This document shows positions 9,950-19,569 of a stretch of 64,000 bases of DNA, piece after piece. The position numbers and the translations under genes are program-made. The notes under the pieces were generated by a model. It was given only the letters and a program-made list of their open reading frames with translations, was not told the origin of the DNA and made no database searches. Source of the DNA: Lachancea mirantina (taxonomy: Eukaryota > Ascomycota > Saccharomycetes > Saccharomycetales > Saccharomycetaceae). The stretch's first letter is position 1. The number at the start of each line of letters is the position of its first letter. Location: assembly GCA_900074745.1 (NCBI GenBank), contig LT598467.1, forward strand, positions 372,001 through 436,000, in the 5' to 3' direction.

Positions 9950-11441
9950 ACTCAGGTGGTCTTTCTCAACTTAACCTGATTTAACACAAGCCTCTGGAAT
10001 GTAATGTGCACACTATATTTTATACTTCTGTGAATGTCATCTTGGCTCACAAAAACATTAATTTCCAGACTCTTTCCCTGTCGTTGGGCTGTGATGCACG
10101 TCGTCACATCTGATATTTCCTACAACGCTTGAACCTTAATTGATGCAAAGGAACTTCCAGCCACGTCGGAGTTCACCAAGAACGCAGATGATTCTTTTTA
10201 GAAACCTCACGTAGTGTATGACACCGGCTGGATTGCAACTAGGTCATGAACATGATTACCAAAAGAAGCATTTATTAAACGGCTGACTACTGTAGAGGAG
10301 CTAAGTGAGTTGCTTAAAAGGTTGATAATGATTTGCAGAGGTGTGTATCTGCCGAACGACCAGTATCTGCGCCTCATAACCGATTTTATAATGTCTCTTT
10401 ATACATTTACCTGGAACTCGGCCAGTTCGTTATCAATCGCACGCTTCAAAAAAATACTCTCTTGGGCCAGTCATAGTTACAATCGCATTGATCTGGCGTC
10501 TCGCAAATGGTCCTAGCCTGTACGTTAACCGGGACACTCAAATTGCCTTACGTTGATCATGTTAAGCTATTCTGTCACCACAGTCACGTGATATTGTTAT
10601 GCGTTAACCGAGTGATGCAGCTAGCGGACTACACATATATATCCAGTGGTATTAATTCAGCTCGAGTTTGTACTTTCTTCGAATTACACAATGTAAACCG
10701 CTTTTTGTTAGTTTTGTGTGTGCCCAACAGCATGGTGGGCTCTCTACTACACAGCGCAACATTGTGCCTTCTCGTTTGTCAGTTCCATGCGATATTGGGG
10801 CCAGCAGAATTTGCATAGACACATCGCGGCTTTTCCTAAAATTAGTGCGGCCTTTGCAATGCCATCCAAGGTAAGGTCAAGTTTCTCAGAAACCAGGGGC
10901 GATGAGCTAACACGGGTGAAATCGACACTGAAAATGCGGATAAGAAATCAGAGCGCTAGAGATGAATACAAGATACCTAGGGTAAATTGGCTTCAAAAGA
11001 GGACAGAATTAGTACAATTCCAGCGATGATGAATATCAAAAAAAGCGTCATGATCTCTAATATAATTCATGATTGAGACGGACAATGAACGACAAGGCAC
11101 CAAAGAGGACATAGTAGACTGCTAAAGTCAAAAAATGGCAACCGATGGAGGAACTGGTTCCAGAGAAGTCGAGAGTTACGAAGTACAAATGGGTAGGAAG
11201 AAGTAGCCCGTCAATAGCGATACACATCCATAGAGGGGAATGTCTTAACGAGGGAGGTATAAATAACGGCTTGGCAACCGGAACAAATATATTGCGAGCA
11301 GAGTAAGGTTTGAGGTCTTCGGATTAAGCAAAAGGGGGGGATTAAATAGGCCAGAGACGTTTAGCGTAAGGTTTCTCAGTCTGCCAAGTGGAGAACCGGG
11401 CTTACAAATTATTGGTCATTTAGTTGGAAACTTTGGGTTAC
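9950..11441. other. Long intergenic region between the Mnn4-like gene and DGA1
   Basis: Nearly 1.5 kb separates these two divergent genes, long for this compact window. No ORF here resembles a known protein; the best ATG-started frames are at 10507-10818 (103 codons, overlapped by other frames) and 10787-11029 (80 residues). A CACGTG site is at 10585-10590. The DGA1-proximal part has a TATAAATA box at 11258-11265. I see no tRNA or snoRNA signature. Confidence 0.5.
11258..11265 (+). promoter_or_regulatory. Probable DGA1 TATA box with nearby AGGGG elements
   Basis: TATAAATA lies 177-184 bp upstream of the DGA1 ATG. AGGGG, the stress response element bound by Msn2/4, is present at 11234-11238 and at the start of a G-run near 11333. 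Stress control of DGA1 is inference. Confidence 0.45.
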
Positions 11442-12824
11442 ATGGAGATTACGCACCGAAAGAAGGTAAATGGCGCCGGGAAGACCAGGCACAGGACTAA
11501 GGGCGGCAAGGTTACCGAGCCGGAGAAGCCTGACGGGGTGGCAGATGGGGACAAATTCAGAGCTCGCAGCCCTTCAGAATTGCTACATCACGAACTTGAG
11601 CATGTACATTATTACGGCAAAGATCGGGAAGAAGGTGAGACTTTGGGTGAACTTTTGCACGACCACGATGTGCTACACGCTCCCAGCTTGACGTTTTGCT
11701 CACTGAAAACTCCTTGGAAAAGGAGGCTTCAAACACTCGCTGCTGCGTGGCACGTGGGGTCGTTTCTGTATATTTTTGCCTTCACGCTGCTTGCGCTCGT
11801 GAATCCTCTGTCGTGGATTTTCATGGTGCCATATCTGGTTTACTACATTTTCGATCGCTCGCCTGCCAATGGGAATGTCACGAAACGGTATTCGCTTTGG
11901 TTTCGTCGACTCGCGTTCTGGAGATACTACTGCGAGTACTTCCCGATCAAAATTCACAAAACTACGGATCTAGAACCTACCTTTGTGACAGAAGGCCCCG
12001 ATGCTAGCGACAAAAACGCAAGATATGCCATTGTCTGGGTTGTTCGACTGTGGCCGGCCCACAGACAAGTGACCTTCAGGTTTTGGAAAAGGAAAGTGGT
12101 CCCAAAGACGAAAGTGGCTGGCCCTAAATACATTTTTGGGTACCATCCGCATGGTGTGGCCGCTCTAGGAGCTTTCGGCGCATTTGGGACTGAAGGTTGC
12201 GGCTGGACCGAACTTTTTCCCGGCATTCCGACGTGTCTGATGACGCTAATAAATCAATTTCAAATCCCATTTTACAGGGACTACTTACTGTCATTGGGGG
12301 TAACATCGGTATCCAAGAAAAATGCTCTCAAAGTGCTACAACGCGATTATTCCATCTGTATCGTTGTTGGTGGAGCTCAGGAAGCACTGCTCAGCAGAAT
12401 AGGAAATGCAGACCTTGTCTTGAAGAGAAGAAAAGGGTTCATCAAACTTGCGATGGAAACTGGGAACGTCAGTCTTGTCCCATGCTATGCATTTGGTGAA
12501 ACTGACTGTTACAACATCCTACAAACTGACGACAAATCCTACCTCCGGAGGTTCCAATTATGGATTAAACGCAACTACGGATTTACGATACCTTTTTTCT
12601 TTGCAAGAGGTCTTTTCAACTACGATTTTGGTCTCATACCTTTCAGATGTCCCATCAACGTGGTAGTCGGGAACCCGATTCACGTTAAGAATGCTTGTAA
12701 AAATCCAAGCATGAAGGAAATCGATAATTATCAAAAGCTATACGTTGCAGAACTGCAAAGAATCTTTGACACATATAAAGAACAATTTGGTTATAAAGAC
12801 TTGTCACTGAATTTAAAAGAATAA
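11442..12824 (+). CDS. DGA1: Dga1 diacylglycerol O-acyltransferase (DGAT2 family)
   Basis: Dga1 makes triacylglycerol from diacylglycerol and acyl-CoA at the ER and lipid droplets. The 460-residue product has a polar N-terminal extension (about 1-90), a hydrophobic hairpin (about 100-140) and the acyltransferase domain with the DGAT2 motif YHPHG (His235-Gly238), then RKGFIKLAMETG, VPCYAFGE and the C-terminal VGNPIHV block. S. cerevisiae Dga1 (YOR245C) has 418 residues. The open frame continues 18 bases upstream to a TTG codon; ATG at 11442 is the first ATG and is taken as the start. RRD2 follows on the same strand after 158 bp. Confidence 0.96.
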   Translation: MEITHRKKVNGAGKTRHRTKGGKVTEPEKPDGVADGDKFRARSPSELLHHELEHVHYYGKDREEGETLGELLHDHDVLHAPSLTFCSLKTPWKRRLQTLAAAWHVGSFLYIFAFTLLALVNPLSWIFMVPYLVYYIFDRSPANGNVTKRYSLWFRRLAFWRYYCEYFPIKIHKTTDLEPTFVTEGPDASDKNARYAIVWVVRLWPAHRQVTFRFWKRKVVPKTKVAGPKYIFGYHPHGVAALGAFGAFGTEGCGWTELFPGIPTCLMTLINQFQIPFYRDYLLSLGVTSVSKKNALKVLQRDYSICIVVGGAQEALLSRIGNADLVLKRRKGFIKLAMETGNVSLVPCYAFGETDCYNILQTDDKSYLRRFQLWIKRNYGFTIPFFFARGLFNYDFGLIPFRCPINVVVGNPIHVKNACKNPSMKEIDNYQKLYVAELQRIFDTYKEQFGYKDLSLNLKE

Positions 12825-12982
12825 AAGATATATAATTTGCTATAAGTCAGTGCTTCTATAGTGTTACTGAGGGATTTCACCATTTAATAGGTTTTGAGTC
12901 TTTAGTCCGTCAAGATGAAATACTTAAAGGTTTATCACTTAATAAAGGCCGCGAAATCAATAAAGGGTCGTTCAAAGCAGAA

Positions 12983-14041
12983 ATGAGGCCCGAAACGAGA
13001 CTAGTGAGTCCAGATGATCTTGAATTATGGCAAACTTCAAAATGCTTTGATGATTTAGTTTATTTTATTGAACATTTGGCACATGCAGTTGAAGGACATG
13101 AGAATTCAGATTACGAACAGCCAATTGGATCAAATGTCAGTTCAGTTAATGATTTGCTCGGAGAAATAGAGCAAATTATCAAGGCCCATCCTGTAGTTCA
13201 AGATGCTGGCAGCACAAGATTCGGTAAAATCGAGTTCAGAGACTTTTACCAGGAAGTTAGCGAGCGGACACCGGATCTGATAAAAACGCACTTCTCAGGT
13301 TTATCGGATGAACAAACAGAAGAAGTTTCTGCATATCTAATAGAGTCGTGGGGAAATTCGTCAAGAATCGATTATGGTTCAGGGCATGAACTGAATTTCG
13401 TCTGTTTTCTTTACGTGCTTCAAGAATTTGGTGTCCTAAAGATCAATGATTCAAGAAACATTGTTTTGATTCTCTTCCGTCGGTATCTGAAAATTATGAG
13501 AGAGCTGGAAACTTTATATTGGCTAGAGCCTGCGGGGTCGCATGGTGTTTGGGGTTTGGACGATTATCACTTCCTGCCCTTCTTGTTCGGCGCATTTCAG
13601 CTGGCACCCCACAAATATTTGAAACCCAAATCAATCCACAATAGAGAGACGATAGAGATGTTTGCAGACCGATATCTTTATTTCGGATGCATTGATTTTA
13701 TAAACTCGGTTAAAACGACGGCTGCTTTGAGATGGCATTCTCCGATGTTAGACGATATCAGTGGTGTCAAAAAATGGTCGAAAGTCGCCGAGGGAATGAT
13801 AAAAATGTACAAAGCAGAAGTCTTGAAGAAACTACCCATAATGCAGCATTTTCTTTTTGGCGACGTCCTCAAATGTCCTACGGGCGTCTCAGGGAAGGGA
13901 GCTGTACACGAACATGAAAACGGAATGGCATGCAACGATCATCTTCATAATACATGGGGGGACTGCTGCGGAATAAGAGTACCCAGCGCCGTAGCGGCCA
14001 GTACTGCACAAAAATCGCACAAGCCGCTACCATTCGATTAA
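12983..14041 (+). CDS. RRD2: Rrd2 PP2A phosphatase activator (PTPA)
   Basis: This peptidyl-prolyl isomerase-like activator reactivates PP2A-type phosphatases. The 352-residue product carries the PTPA hallmarks: FGKIEFRDFY, WGNSSRIDYGSGHELNF, YWLEPAGSHGVWGLDDYHFLPF, HSPMLDDISGV and the C-terminal TWGDCCGIRVPSA. It is closer to Rrd2 than Rrd1 in its short N-terminus and its PLPFD ending; S. cerevisiae Rrd2 has 358 residues. It converges on ESA1 with 67 bp between stop codons. Confidence 0.95.
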   Translation: MRPETRLVSPDDLELWQTSKCFDDLVYFIEHLAHAVEGHENSDYEQPIGSNVSSVNDLLGEIEQIIKAHPVVQDAGSTRFGKIEFRDFYQEVSERTPDLIKTHFSGLSDEQTEEVSAYLIESWGNSSRIDYGSGHELNFVCFLYVLQEFGVLKINDSRNIVLILFRRYLKIMRELETLYWLEPAGSHGVWGLDDYHFLPFLFGAFQLAPHKYLKPKSIHNRETIEMFADRYLYFGCIDFINSVKTTAALRWHSPMLDDISGVKKWSKVAEGMIKMYKAEVLKKLPIMQHFLFGDVLKCPTGVSGKGAVHEHENGMACNDHLHNTWGDCCGIRVPSAVAASTAQKSHKPLPFD

Positions 14042-14108
14042 AAATTGAGTAAAATATATATTTAGAACTGTTCTCGTAAATCATACCCGTCCTTGCGTCT
14101 CTTTGGCT

Positions 14109-15437
14109 TTACCAAGCAAATCTTAATTGAGATGCGGTAAAAACTGGGGGTTTCCATACCAGCCTCGAAGCGTCAATTGTCCGTTTCTTCTTTTCTACCA
14201 TTTTTTGGTGCCGCTGTATAACCTCCTCATTCAAATAAATTATGTGCTGGCCCTTATAGTAACGAAGAATGTTCAACGCCTTTGCTGTATGCAAAATGTC
14301 AGTAGTGGTCATTGATGTGAGGGAGCTGATTTCATCGATTGTGACTTCAGGGCCGTGATTCATCAAAAGTTTGATCAACGCATCAGCCCAGTACGCTCTG
14401 TAGGATAGTAAACCCAAATCAGAAAGAGGTTTTTCGGGCGATCCGGCTTTCCCCTCTTTCTTGGACAATTCGTAAGAAAACTCAATCAAAAGCCTTCCAT
14501 ACCCCATTCTCTGATATTGAGGCAAAACTAAAATACATGCAACATTATAACCATCAGCGGATTCCTTCTCTTTCGAGAAATAACCCACCAAATGATGGCC
14601 TAATTCATCTCTTCTGGTCATGCAATAGAAGAGGAAAGGATCAACATCATAGTAAAGTGTTTTGTGATCCAAGAAAAGTTTAGAAAAAAGACACAAATTT
14701 CGACACCATGTCCGCTGTTTTCTCCCATCAATTTCGAAAAAAGATACGTAGTCGTCTCTGTAAATTTCATTCCCTGGAGGATGCCGCAATGTGCATTTCT
14801 CTCTATACCGCTCGTACTGCTTCTTGGAGCCAAAATATTGCAATGTGAAATCATCTATGAAAACAACGTCTTCGTCGGCGAGCTCTACAGGGTAAGGCGA
14901 AAAATACCAGGGCTCAATCTCATGTTTGCCCATGATGATTCGGTTCAAGTTCCTTACCCTCGCTATTTCACGTGGATTTTGAACCATCGAACCTGAAGTT
15001 CGCAGCTTTTTGATCTCGTCATCACGTGAAATTTCATCATTTCTGATTCCTTGTACATTCAGATTGTCCAAATCCATTATTTGAGGATCACCAGGCGTCC
15101 CAGACGCCGACGGGCTCTTTTGAGGATCGCCTTTCCGTTGCTTCTTTTTCTTACTAGCTTTATCCCCATCAGTCTCCTTAGCATCATCCGCCTGCGGAAA
15201 AAATACATCCCGCTTCAAATCTATTCTATGCTCCACAACCCATTCGTCGAGTCTCTTGTTGAAATCCTCATAATGCACGTAAAACTTGATTGGCTGACGT
15301 CTGCCGTTAACTGAAAGAATCTCTGCTAATCTCTCAATACCATCTTTTTCGACCCAACACTTGCAACCAATCACGATTTCTTCCACATCGGAAATGTGGC
15401 GCAAAACTACAGACTTCTTCTCTGCATCCGAGCTCAT
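14109..15437 (-). CDS. ESA1: Esa1 MYST-family histone acetyltransferase, NuA4 catalytic subunit
   Basis: Esa1 acetylates histones H4 and H2A within NuA4 and piccolo-NuA4. The 442-residue product has a chromo-barrel domain (about 20-75), a basic linker rich in lysine, and the MYST domain from about 165 to the end. Catalytic Cys301 ([12 protein letters not shown]) and Glu335 ([10 protein letters not shown]) are intact, with the acetyl-CoA loop QRMGYG between them. The last residues, [14 protein letters not shown], match S. cerevisiae Esa1 (445 residues) exactly in my recollection. It starts at ATG 15437. Confidence 0.98.
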   Translation of the reverse strand: MSSDAEKKSVVLRHISDVEEIVIGCKCWVEKDGIERLAEILSVNGRRQPIKFYVHYEDFNKRLDEWVVEHRIDLKRDVFFPQADDAKETDGDKASKKKKQRKGDPQKSPSASGTPGDPQIMDLDNLNVQGIRNDEISRDDEIKKLRTSGSMVQNPREIARVRNLNRIIMGKHEIEPWYFSPYPVELADEDVVFIDDFTLQYFGSKKQYERYREKCTLRHPPGNEIYRDDYVSFFEIDGRKQRTWCRNLCLFSKLFLDHKTLYYDVDPFLFYCMTRRDELGHHLVGYFSKEKESADGYNVACILVLPQYQRMGYGRLLIEFSYELSKKEGKAGSPEKPLSDLGLLSYRAYWADALIKLLMNHGPEVTIDEISSLTSMTTTDILHTAKALNILRYYKGQHIIYLNEEVIQRHQKMVEKKKRTIDASRLVWKPPVFTASQLRFAW

Positions 15438-15762
15438 CCCCTTCTCAGATTCATACTAGTGAAGCTGCTTCAGTTCAACAAAGAGTAGTATTGGCTGTCT
15501 TTCATTAAAATTTATTGAGGAAAGAACGCCGTTCAGAATGACATCACCTGCTTCAACTTGGACCTACCTTGACAGTTCAAGGTATAGGTAGAAGAACGCC
15601 TCAAGGAATGAGATTCAGAACTAAAAGAGTCAACCACTGCTCAATCTTCGAGTCTTAATTCCATTTTCTGGGTGAGGAAAGTGGGGATGGATCAATGAGT
15701 TAGCTGTCCCCTTACCGTAAGAAAAAAGCGAGTAAAGGCGAAAAGAATAGAAGCCGTTGCAA
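15438..15762. other. Intergenic region, ESA1 promoter and PRP46 3' end
   Basis: No gene is seen in 325 bases. The only structure noted is a short perfect hairpin at 15565-15584. Confidence 0.6.
15565..15584. other. Short perfect hairpin
   Basis: TACCTTGA and its reverse complement TCAAGGTA flank a four-base loop CAGT. It lies about 130 bp upstream of ESA1 and beyond the PRP46 stop. It could be a palindromic factor site or chance; no family match is known to me. Confidence 0.5.
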
Positions 15763-17079
15763 TCAAAACCTTTGCATTGGTAGATTCGGATCCCACAGTA
15801 AATTCGGGTGTGTCTCTGGAGTAGCGTCTTCAACTTGTTTCCAAATTTTGATGCTTTTGTCGCTCTCTCCAGTAATTAATCTGAGACCAGTTAGATCAAA
15901 AGCGCCACATAAAATACTTCTTTCACTTTCCAATGAGCCCTCAGCAAGCTCTGTCTCCAATTCCTGGTACCTGTGTCCCGTCTCATAGTCGAAAAACGTT
16001 AATTTTCCGCTTTCGCTGCCTGCAAACAGTATATTGTCATCGTTGATTCCAAGGCACGTTATTATTCCCACAGGCCCTGAGTCAAAATTGGTCAGAAGCT
16101 GCCCATCTCTGATTCGCCAAGAACGAACGTCACTAGTCGAAGCCGTCGCCATAGAATATTCCCGGGGATGCGCTGCTATATCTCGAACGCTCTTGCTGTG
16201 GTGAGTTAAAATTTTCGACGCTTTCCCGGCTCTAAGATCCCACATCCTCACCGAGCCGTCAGTGGACGAACTAACCACCTGTGGATCTACCGGGAAACAC
16301 TTGACTTTGTTGATAGGCCCTTTATGACCCGCCAGCGTTAATATTGGGGCACGCGTTCTTATATCCCACAGTTTAACGACCGCGTCTCTTCCAGCAGACG
16401 CGATCACGTCCAGCGTAGGATGAACATCGACAGTGTTCACACCTGAAAAATGACCATGGAAATCTCTTATAGAGGTGTTTTTCTCCAAATCCCAGCATTT
16501 GACCAGTTTGTCTTCACTCGCGGAAAACATGTAGGGATGACTTTCAGAAATCGCGAGACCGCGAACAGTCATGGTATGACCCGCTAGAGTCAACTTTAGC
16601 CTCCCACTCGCCATGTCCCACACTTTAATCTGGGTGTCATTACTACCAGTAGCAAACCAATCGTTTTCAACTCGATTCACGACAATGCATCTGACCCAGC
16701 CCTTATGACCGTTGACAATGCGCTTCAGAGCCCAAGGGGCGTGCCATTTTGGAATTTTGTTTCTCTGTTGTCTTTGTCTCTCTAACACTGAATGCATCGC
16801 TGCATCTTCACCATAGACAGCAGGTATTATAGAAGCTTCAATAGGTTCTTTCCTCCCACCTTTAACCAGAGAATCGCTTGAAGGTCGGGTTGCCAAATCA
16901 TTTTGGATCAGTTGGTAGCCTTCAAACCGCTCTAACACAGTTTTCCTTTTATCATCAACGAGACGTGACCCACGAGCGGAACTCAAGTATCTAAAACGAT
17001 TGTTCCAAAGGGAGTTCAAGTATGCATCTTCTGCATCTCTTTTCAATAGATCGACCTTGGATACTTCAAGAGCGTCCAT
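15763..17079 (-). CDS. PRP46: Prp46 WD40 splicing factor (Prp19-complex associated)
   Basis: Prp46 is the yeast PLRG1 homologue, a component of the activated spliceosome that contacts Prp45. The 438-residue product has a charged N-terminal part (about 1-120) and seven WD40 repeats from about 125 to 425, seen as recurrent GH...WD spacing: IKVWD, VKCWD, VKLWD, VRMWD and IKIWK. S. cerevisiae Prp46 (YPL151C) has 451 residues. It is divergent from PUS7 across a 196-bp promoter. Confidence 0.96.
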   Translation of the reverse strand: MDALEVSKVDLLKRDAEDAYLNSLWNNRFRYLSSARGSRLVDDKRKTVLERFEGYQLIQNDLATRPSSDSLVKGGRKEPIEASIIPAVYGEDAAMHSVLERQRQQRNKIPKWHAPWALKRIVNGHKGWVRCIVVNRVENDWFATGSNDTQIKVWDMASGRLKLTLAGHTMTVRGLAISESHPYMFSASEDKLVKCWDLEKNTSIRDFHGHFSGVNTVDVHPTLDVIASAGRDAVVKLWDIRTRAPILTLAGHKGPINKVKCFPVDPQVVSSSTDGSVRMWDLRAGKASKILTHHSKSVRDIAAHPREYSMATASTSDVRSWRIRDGQLLTNFDSGPVGIITCLGINDDNILFAGSESGKLTFFDYETGHRYQELETELAEGSLESERSILCGAFDLTGLRLITGESDKSIKIWKQVEDATPETHPNLLWDPNLPMQRF

Positions 17080-17182
17080 TCCAGCCTCTCACGGGCGATT
17101 GGATAAGGCTTGCGATTGTGATTGAGATCGGTTCTTGGATCTTCAAAGCTTGGAATTGCAGCAGTGTACCTTAATGAAAAAC

Positions 17183-17213
17183 TGAAAAATTTTAGTTTGT
17201 CGATGCTCATCGC
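17183..17213. promoter_or_regulatory. RRPE and PAC ribosome-biogenesis motifs in the PRP46-PUS7 promoter
   Basis: An exact RRPE, TGAAAAATTTT, lies at 17183-17193 and an exact PAC core, GCGATGAGC on the minus strand, at 17205-17213. The pair sits 63-93 bp upstream of the PUS7 ATG. RRPE (Stb3) and PAC (Dot6/Tod6) together mark the ribosome-biogenesis regulon, which includes pseudouridine synthases. Assignment to PUS7 rather than PRP46 is from distance and function. Confidence 0.75.
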
Positions 17214-17275
17214 AGGAAAACTCACTTCACCGAAAGAATTGCAACAAGCCATTGTCGGGATCCAAAGCATACTCA

Positions 17276-19306
17276 ATGGCTGTATCAGAGGGTAAACGTC
17301 ACGCTAGTGATGTGGATGGTACTGAAGGAGAATTAGCCGACTCTCAAGTCACTAAAAAATTGAAGCAAGAGAGTTTGAGTGGTGATTTAAAAGAAGCTGA
17401 TGTGGGGATTACCAACTTTTTGAGAGGGTCGAACGCTGGCTTTTATGGCCAAATTAAACAGAGATACACGGATTTCATGGTCAACGAGATTTCTGTAGCA
17501 AATGAAGTCATTCATTTGCTCGACAGAGGATTTAAGATGCCAAAAGTCGCCAAACCCTCGAAAGAGCAGTCGAACGAGCTTCAAGAAGCGGAGAACAGGG
17601 AGAGAAATAGCTTTGAGGTTGAATCTGGGGTCAGGGAGACTCTGGTCGAACTTTTGGGTGAGGAAGATACCGTGAAGATCGAGGAAGTGTATAAAAACGC
17701 GGGCAAGATGGAGACCACTAAAAGATTTGACGACAAGGCTGAGCGGACTAAAGTGCATCAAACGCTTCGTGCTGCTTTCAAAAACGAACTCGAGTCCGTC
17801 ACGTCAGAGAACAACACTTTCAAGATTGCATTGGCCAACCGGAAGTCGAGGGTCAATAAAGAAGAGCTGCGGGAAAGAACCAAGGACGAAAATGGTGTTG
17901 AGAACTGGGGGTATGGACCTACCAAGAATTTCATTCACTTTACAATGTACAAGGAAAACAAGGATACCATGGACGTTGCCAACGTCATAGCAAAATTTCT
18001 TCGTGTGCCATCGCGTCTAATTAGATACGCTGGGACTAAGGACAGGAGGGCGATTACTTGCCAAAAGATGTCGATCTCAAAGATTAGTCTTGAGAGACTT
18101 AATGCTCTTAATAGAGCGTTGAAGGGTGTGGTTCTTGGTGGGTTTAAATTTGAAGATGATCCGCTAAATTTGGGAGAGTTGAACGGTAACGAATTCGTTA
18201 TTGCGATAAGAGAGGTGCAAATATCACCAGAAGCGAGCGGTTCTGATTTAGAAGGCATTTTGAAGAAGGGCTGCGACTCTCTAATGCAAGACGGATTTAT
18301 CAATTATTTCGGCATGCAAAGATTTGGCACTTTCAGCGTCTCTACTCATGAGATTGGCAGAGAACTACTGAGTGAGAACTGGAAGAAAGCTTGTGATCTG
18401 ATTTTGGCCGAGCAAGAAAATGTGTTACCGATTTCGAAAGAGGCTCGCAAAGTCTGGGCGGAGACTGGGAACGCCAAAGATGCCTTGCACAAGATGCCAC
18501 GCCAATGTGTGGCCGAGAATGCCATATTGAACTCTTTGATCGAGCAGAACGTTGAAGAGCCAAATGAGAGGAACTTCTTCGCCTGCATCAACAAGATTCC
18601 AAGAAATCTGAGAACGATGTACGTCCACGCATACCAAAGTTACGTTTGGAATGTTGTCGCAAGCAAAAGAATAGAGCTTTTCGGACTCAAAGCAGTTGCC
18701 GGAGATCTTGTCATTGACGAAGAGGATGCAGAATTGAGCAAGCCTGAACAAGTGGAAGCAGAAGGCGACGAATTTGCTGAGGATTTGAGAGACGCCAAAA
18801 TTGTCAGAGCCAGACCGATTACGGACGAAGAAATCGCTGCAGGAAAATTTAGCATGGAAGACGTCGTTTTACCAACTCCAGGTTTTGACGTCGTTTATCC
18901 TACAAACGAGACTCTCAAAAACGTCTATAAAGAAACTATGGCACCAGATAACATTAGTCCCTTTGAAATGAGAAGAAAAGTCCGCGATTTCTCGCTACCT
19001 GGTTCATATCGTAAAGTTATTAACAAACCCGAAGACATGAGCTTCAAAATCGTGCACTATTCCTCCCCTACTCAGCAATTAATCAATACGGACTTGGAGA
19101 TTTTGAATAATACTAAGGCCAAGGACAACGGTCAGAAATACATGAAAGAAAAGCTCAACAGGTTCCCCGAAGACAAAGGAGGCGACAGCGTAGCTGTTCT
19201 ACTGAAATTTAAGTTGAGCGTTTCGGCCTACGCGACCATGCTCTTACGTGAGTTGATGAAGCTGGAAACGTCACGCCGTGGTGACATGTGCGACGTCAGG
19301 TTGTGA
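17276..19306 (+). CDS. PUS7: Pus7 pseudouridine synthase (TruD family)
   Basis: Pus7 converts uridine to pseudouridine in U2 snRNA (position 35), tRNAs, 5S rRNA and mRNAs. The 676-residue product, the same length as in S. cerevisiae (YOR243C), has the TruD signature YAGTKDRRA with catalytic Asp256, the FINYFGMQRFG motif and a TRUD insertion domain between about 350 and 480. ATG at 17276 is chosen; the frame runs 24 bases further upstream only to a TTG. SSP2 follows in tandem. Confidence 0.97.
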   Translation: MAVSEGKRHASDVDGTEGELADSQVTKKLKQESLSGDLKEADVGITNFLRGSNAGFYGQIKQRYTDFMVNEISVANEVIHLLDRGFKMPKVAKPSKEQSNELQEAENRERNSFEVESGVRETLVELLGEEDTVKIEEVYKNAGKMETTKRFDDKAERTKVHQTLRAAFKNELESVTSENNTFKIALANRKSRVNKEELRERTKDENGVENWGYGPTKNFIHFTMYKENKDTMDVANVIAKFLRVPSRLIRYAGTKDRRAITCQKMSISKISLERLNALNRALKGVVLGGFKFEDDPLNLGELNGNEFVIAIREVQISPEASGSDLEGILKKGCDSLMQDGFINYFGMQRFGTFSVSTHEIGRELLSENWKKACDLILAEQENVLPISKEARKVWAETGNAKDALHKMPRQCVAENAILNSLIEQNVEEPNERNFFACINKIPRNLRTMYVHAYQSYVWNVVASKRIELFGLKAVAGDLVIDEEDAELSKPEQVEAEGDEFAEDLRDAKIVRARPITDEEIAAGKFSMEDVVLPTPGFDVVYPTNETLKNVYKETMAPDNISPFEMRRKVRDFSLPGSYRKVINKPEDMSFKIVHYSSPTQQLINTDLEILNNTKAKDNGQKYMKEKLNRFPEDKGGDSVAVLLKFKLSVSAYATMLLRELMKLETSRRGDMCDVRL

Positions 19307-19369
19307 ACCTGGAATAAAGTTTCACTTCCTTCAGTTGGATCGCCAGCTGCACCCACCGACTTATCGTTA

Positions 19370-19388
19370 GTCGCAAAGCGACACAAAA
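19370..19388 (+). promoter_or_regulatory. Two adjacent MSE-like sites upstream of SSP2
   Basis: GACACAAAA at 19380-19388 fits the Ndt80 middle sporulation element consensus (gNCRCAAAW) exactly, and GTCGCAAAG at 19370-19378 fits all but the last base. They lie 182-200 bp upstream of the SSP2 ATG. S. cerevisiae SSP2 is a middle-sporulation gene, so the sites are in the right place; use by Ndt80 is inferred. Confidence 0.6.
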
Positions 19389-19569
19389 GAGATACTAGCT
19401 GAAAACTTGAATTCGGAGTTTTTTATCGTCAAGGCTTCGGATTTTGTTAATAATCTACTGTACAATTGATGGAGAACAAAGCAATAAGCAGAAAGTGAAG
19501 AAATTACCAACTCGAGATCAGAGCTAAAGACTATTCAAATAAAATACTTCACTTTACAATAAGATAATA

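Noticed and set aside
10507-10818. 103-codon ATG frame upstream of DGA1
   Set aside because: Rich in cysteine, histidine and leucine without pattern, overlapped by other open frames; looks non-coding.
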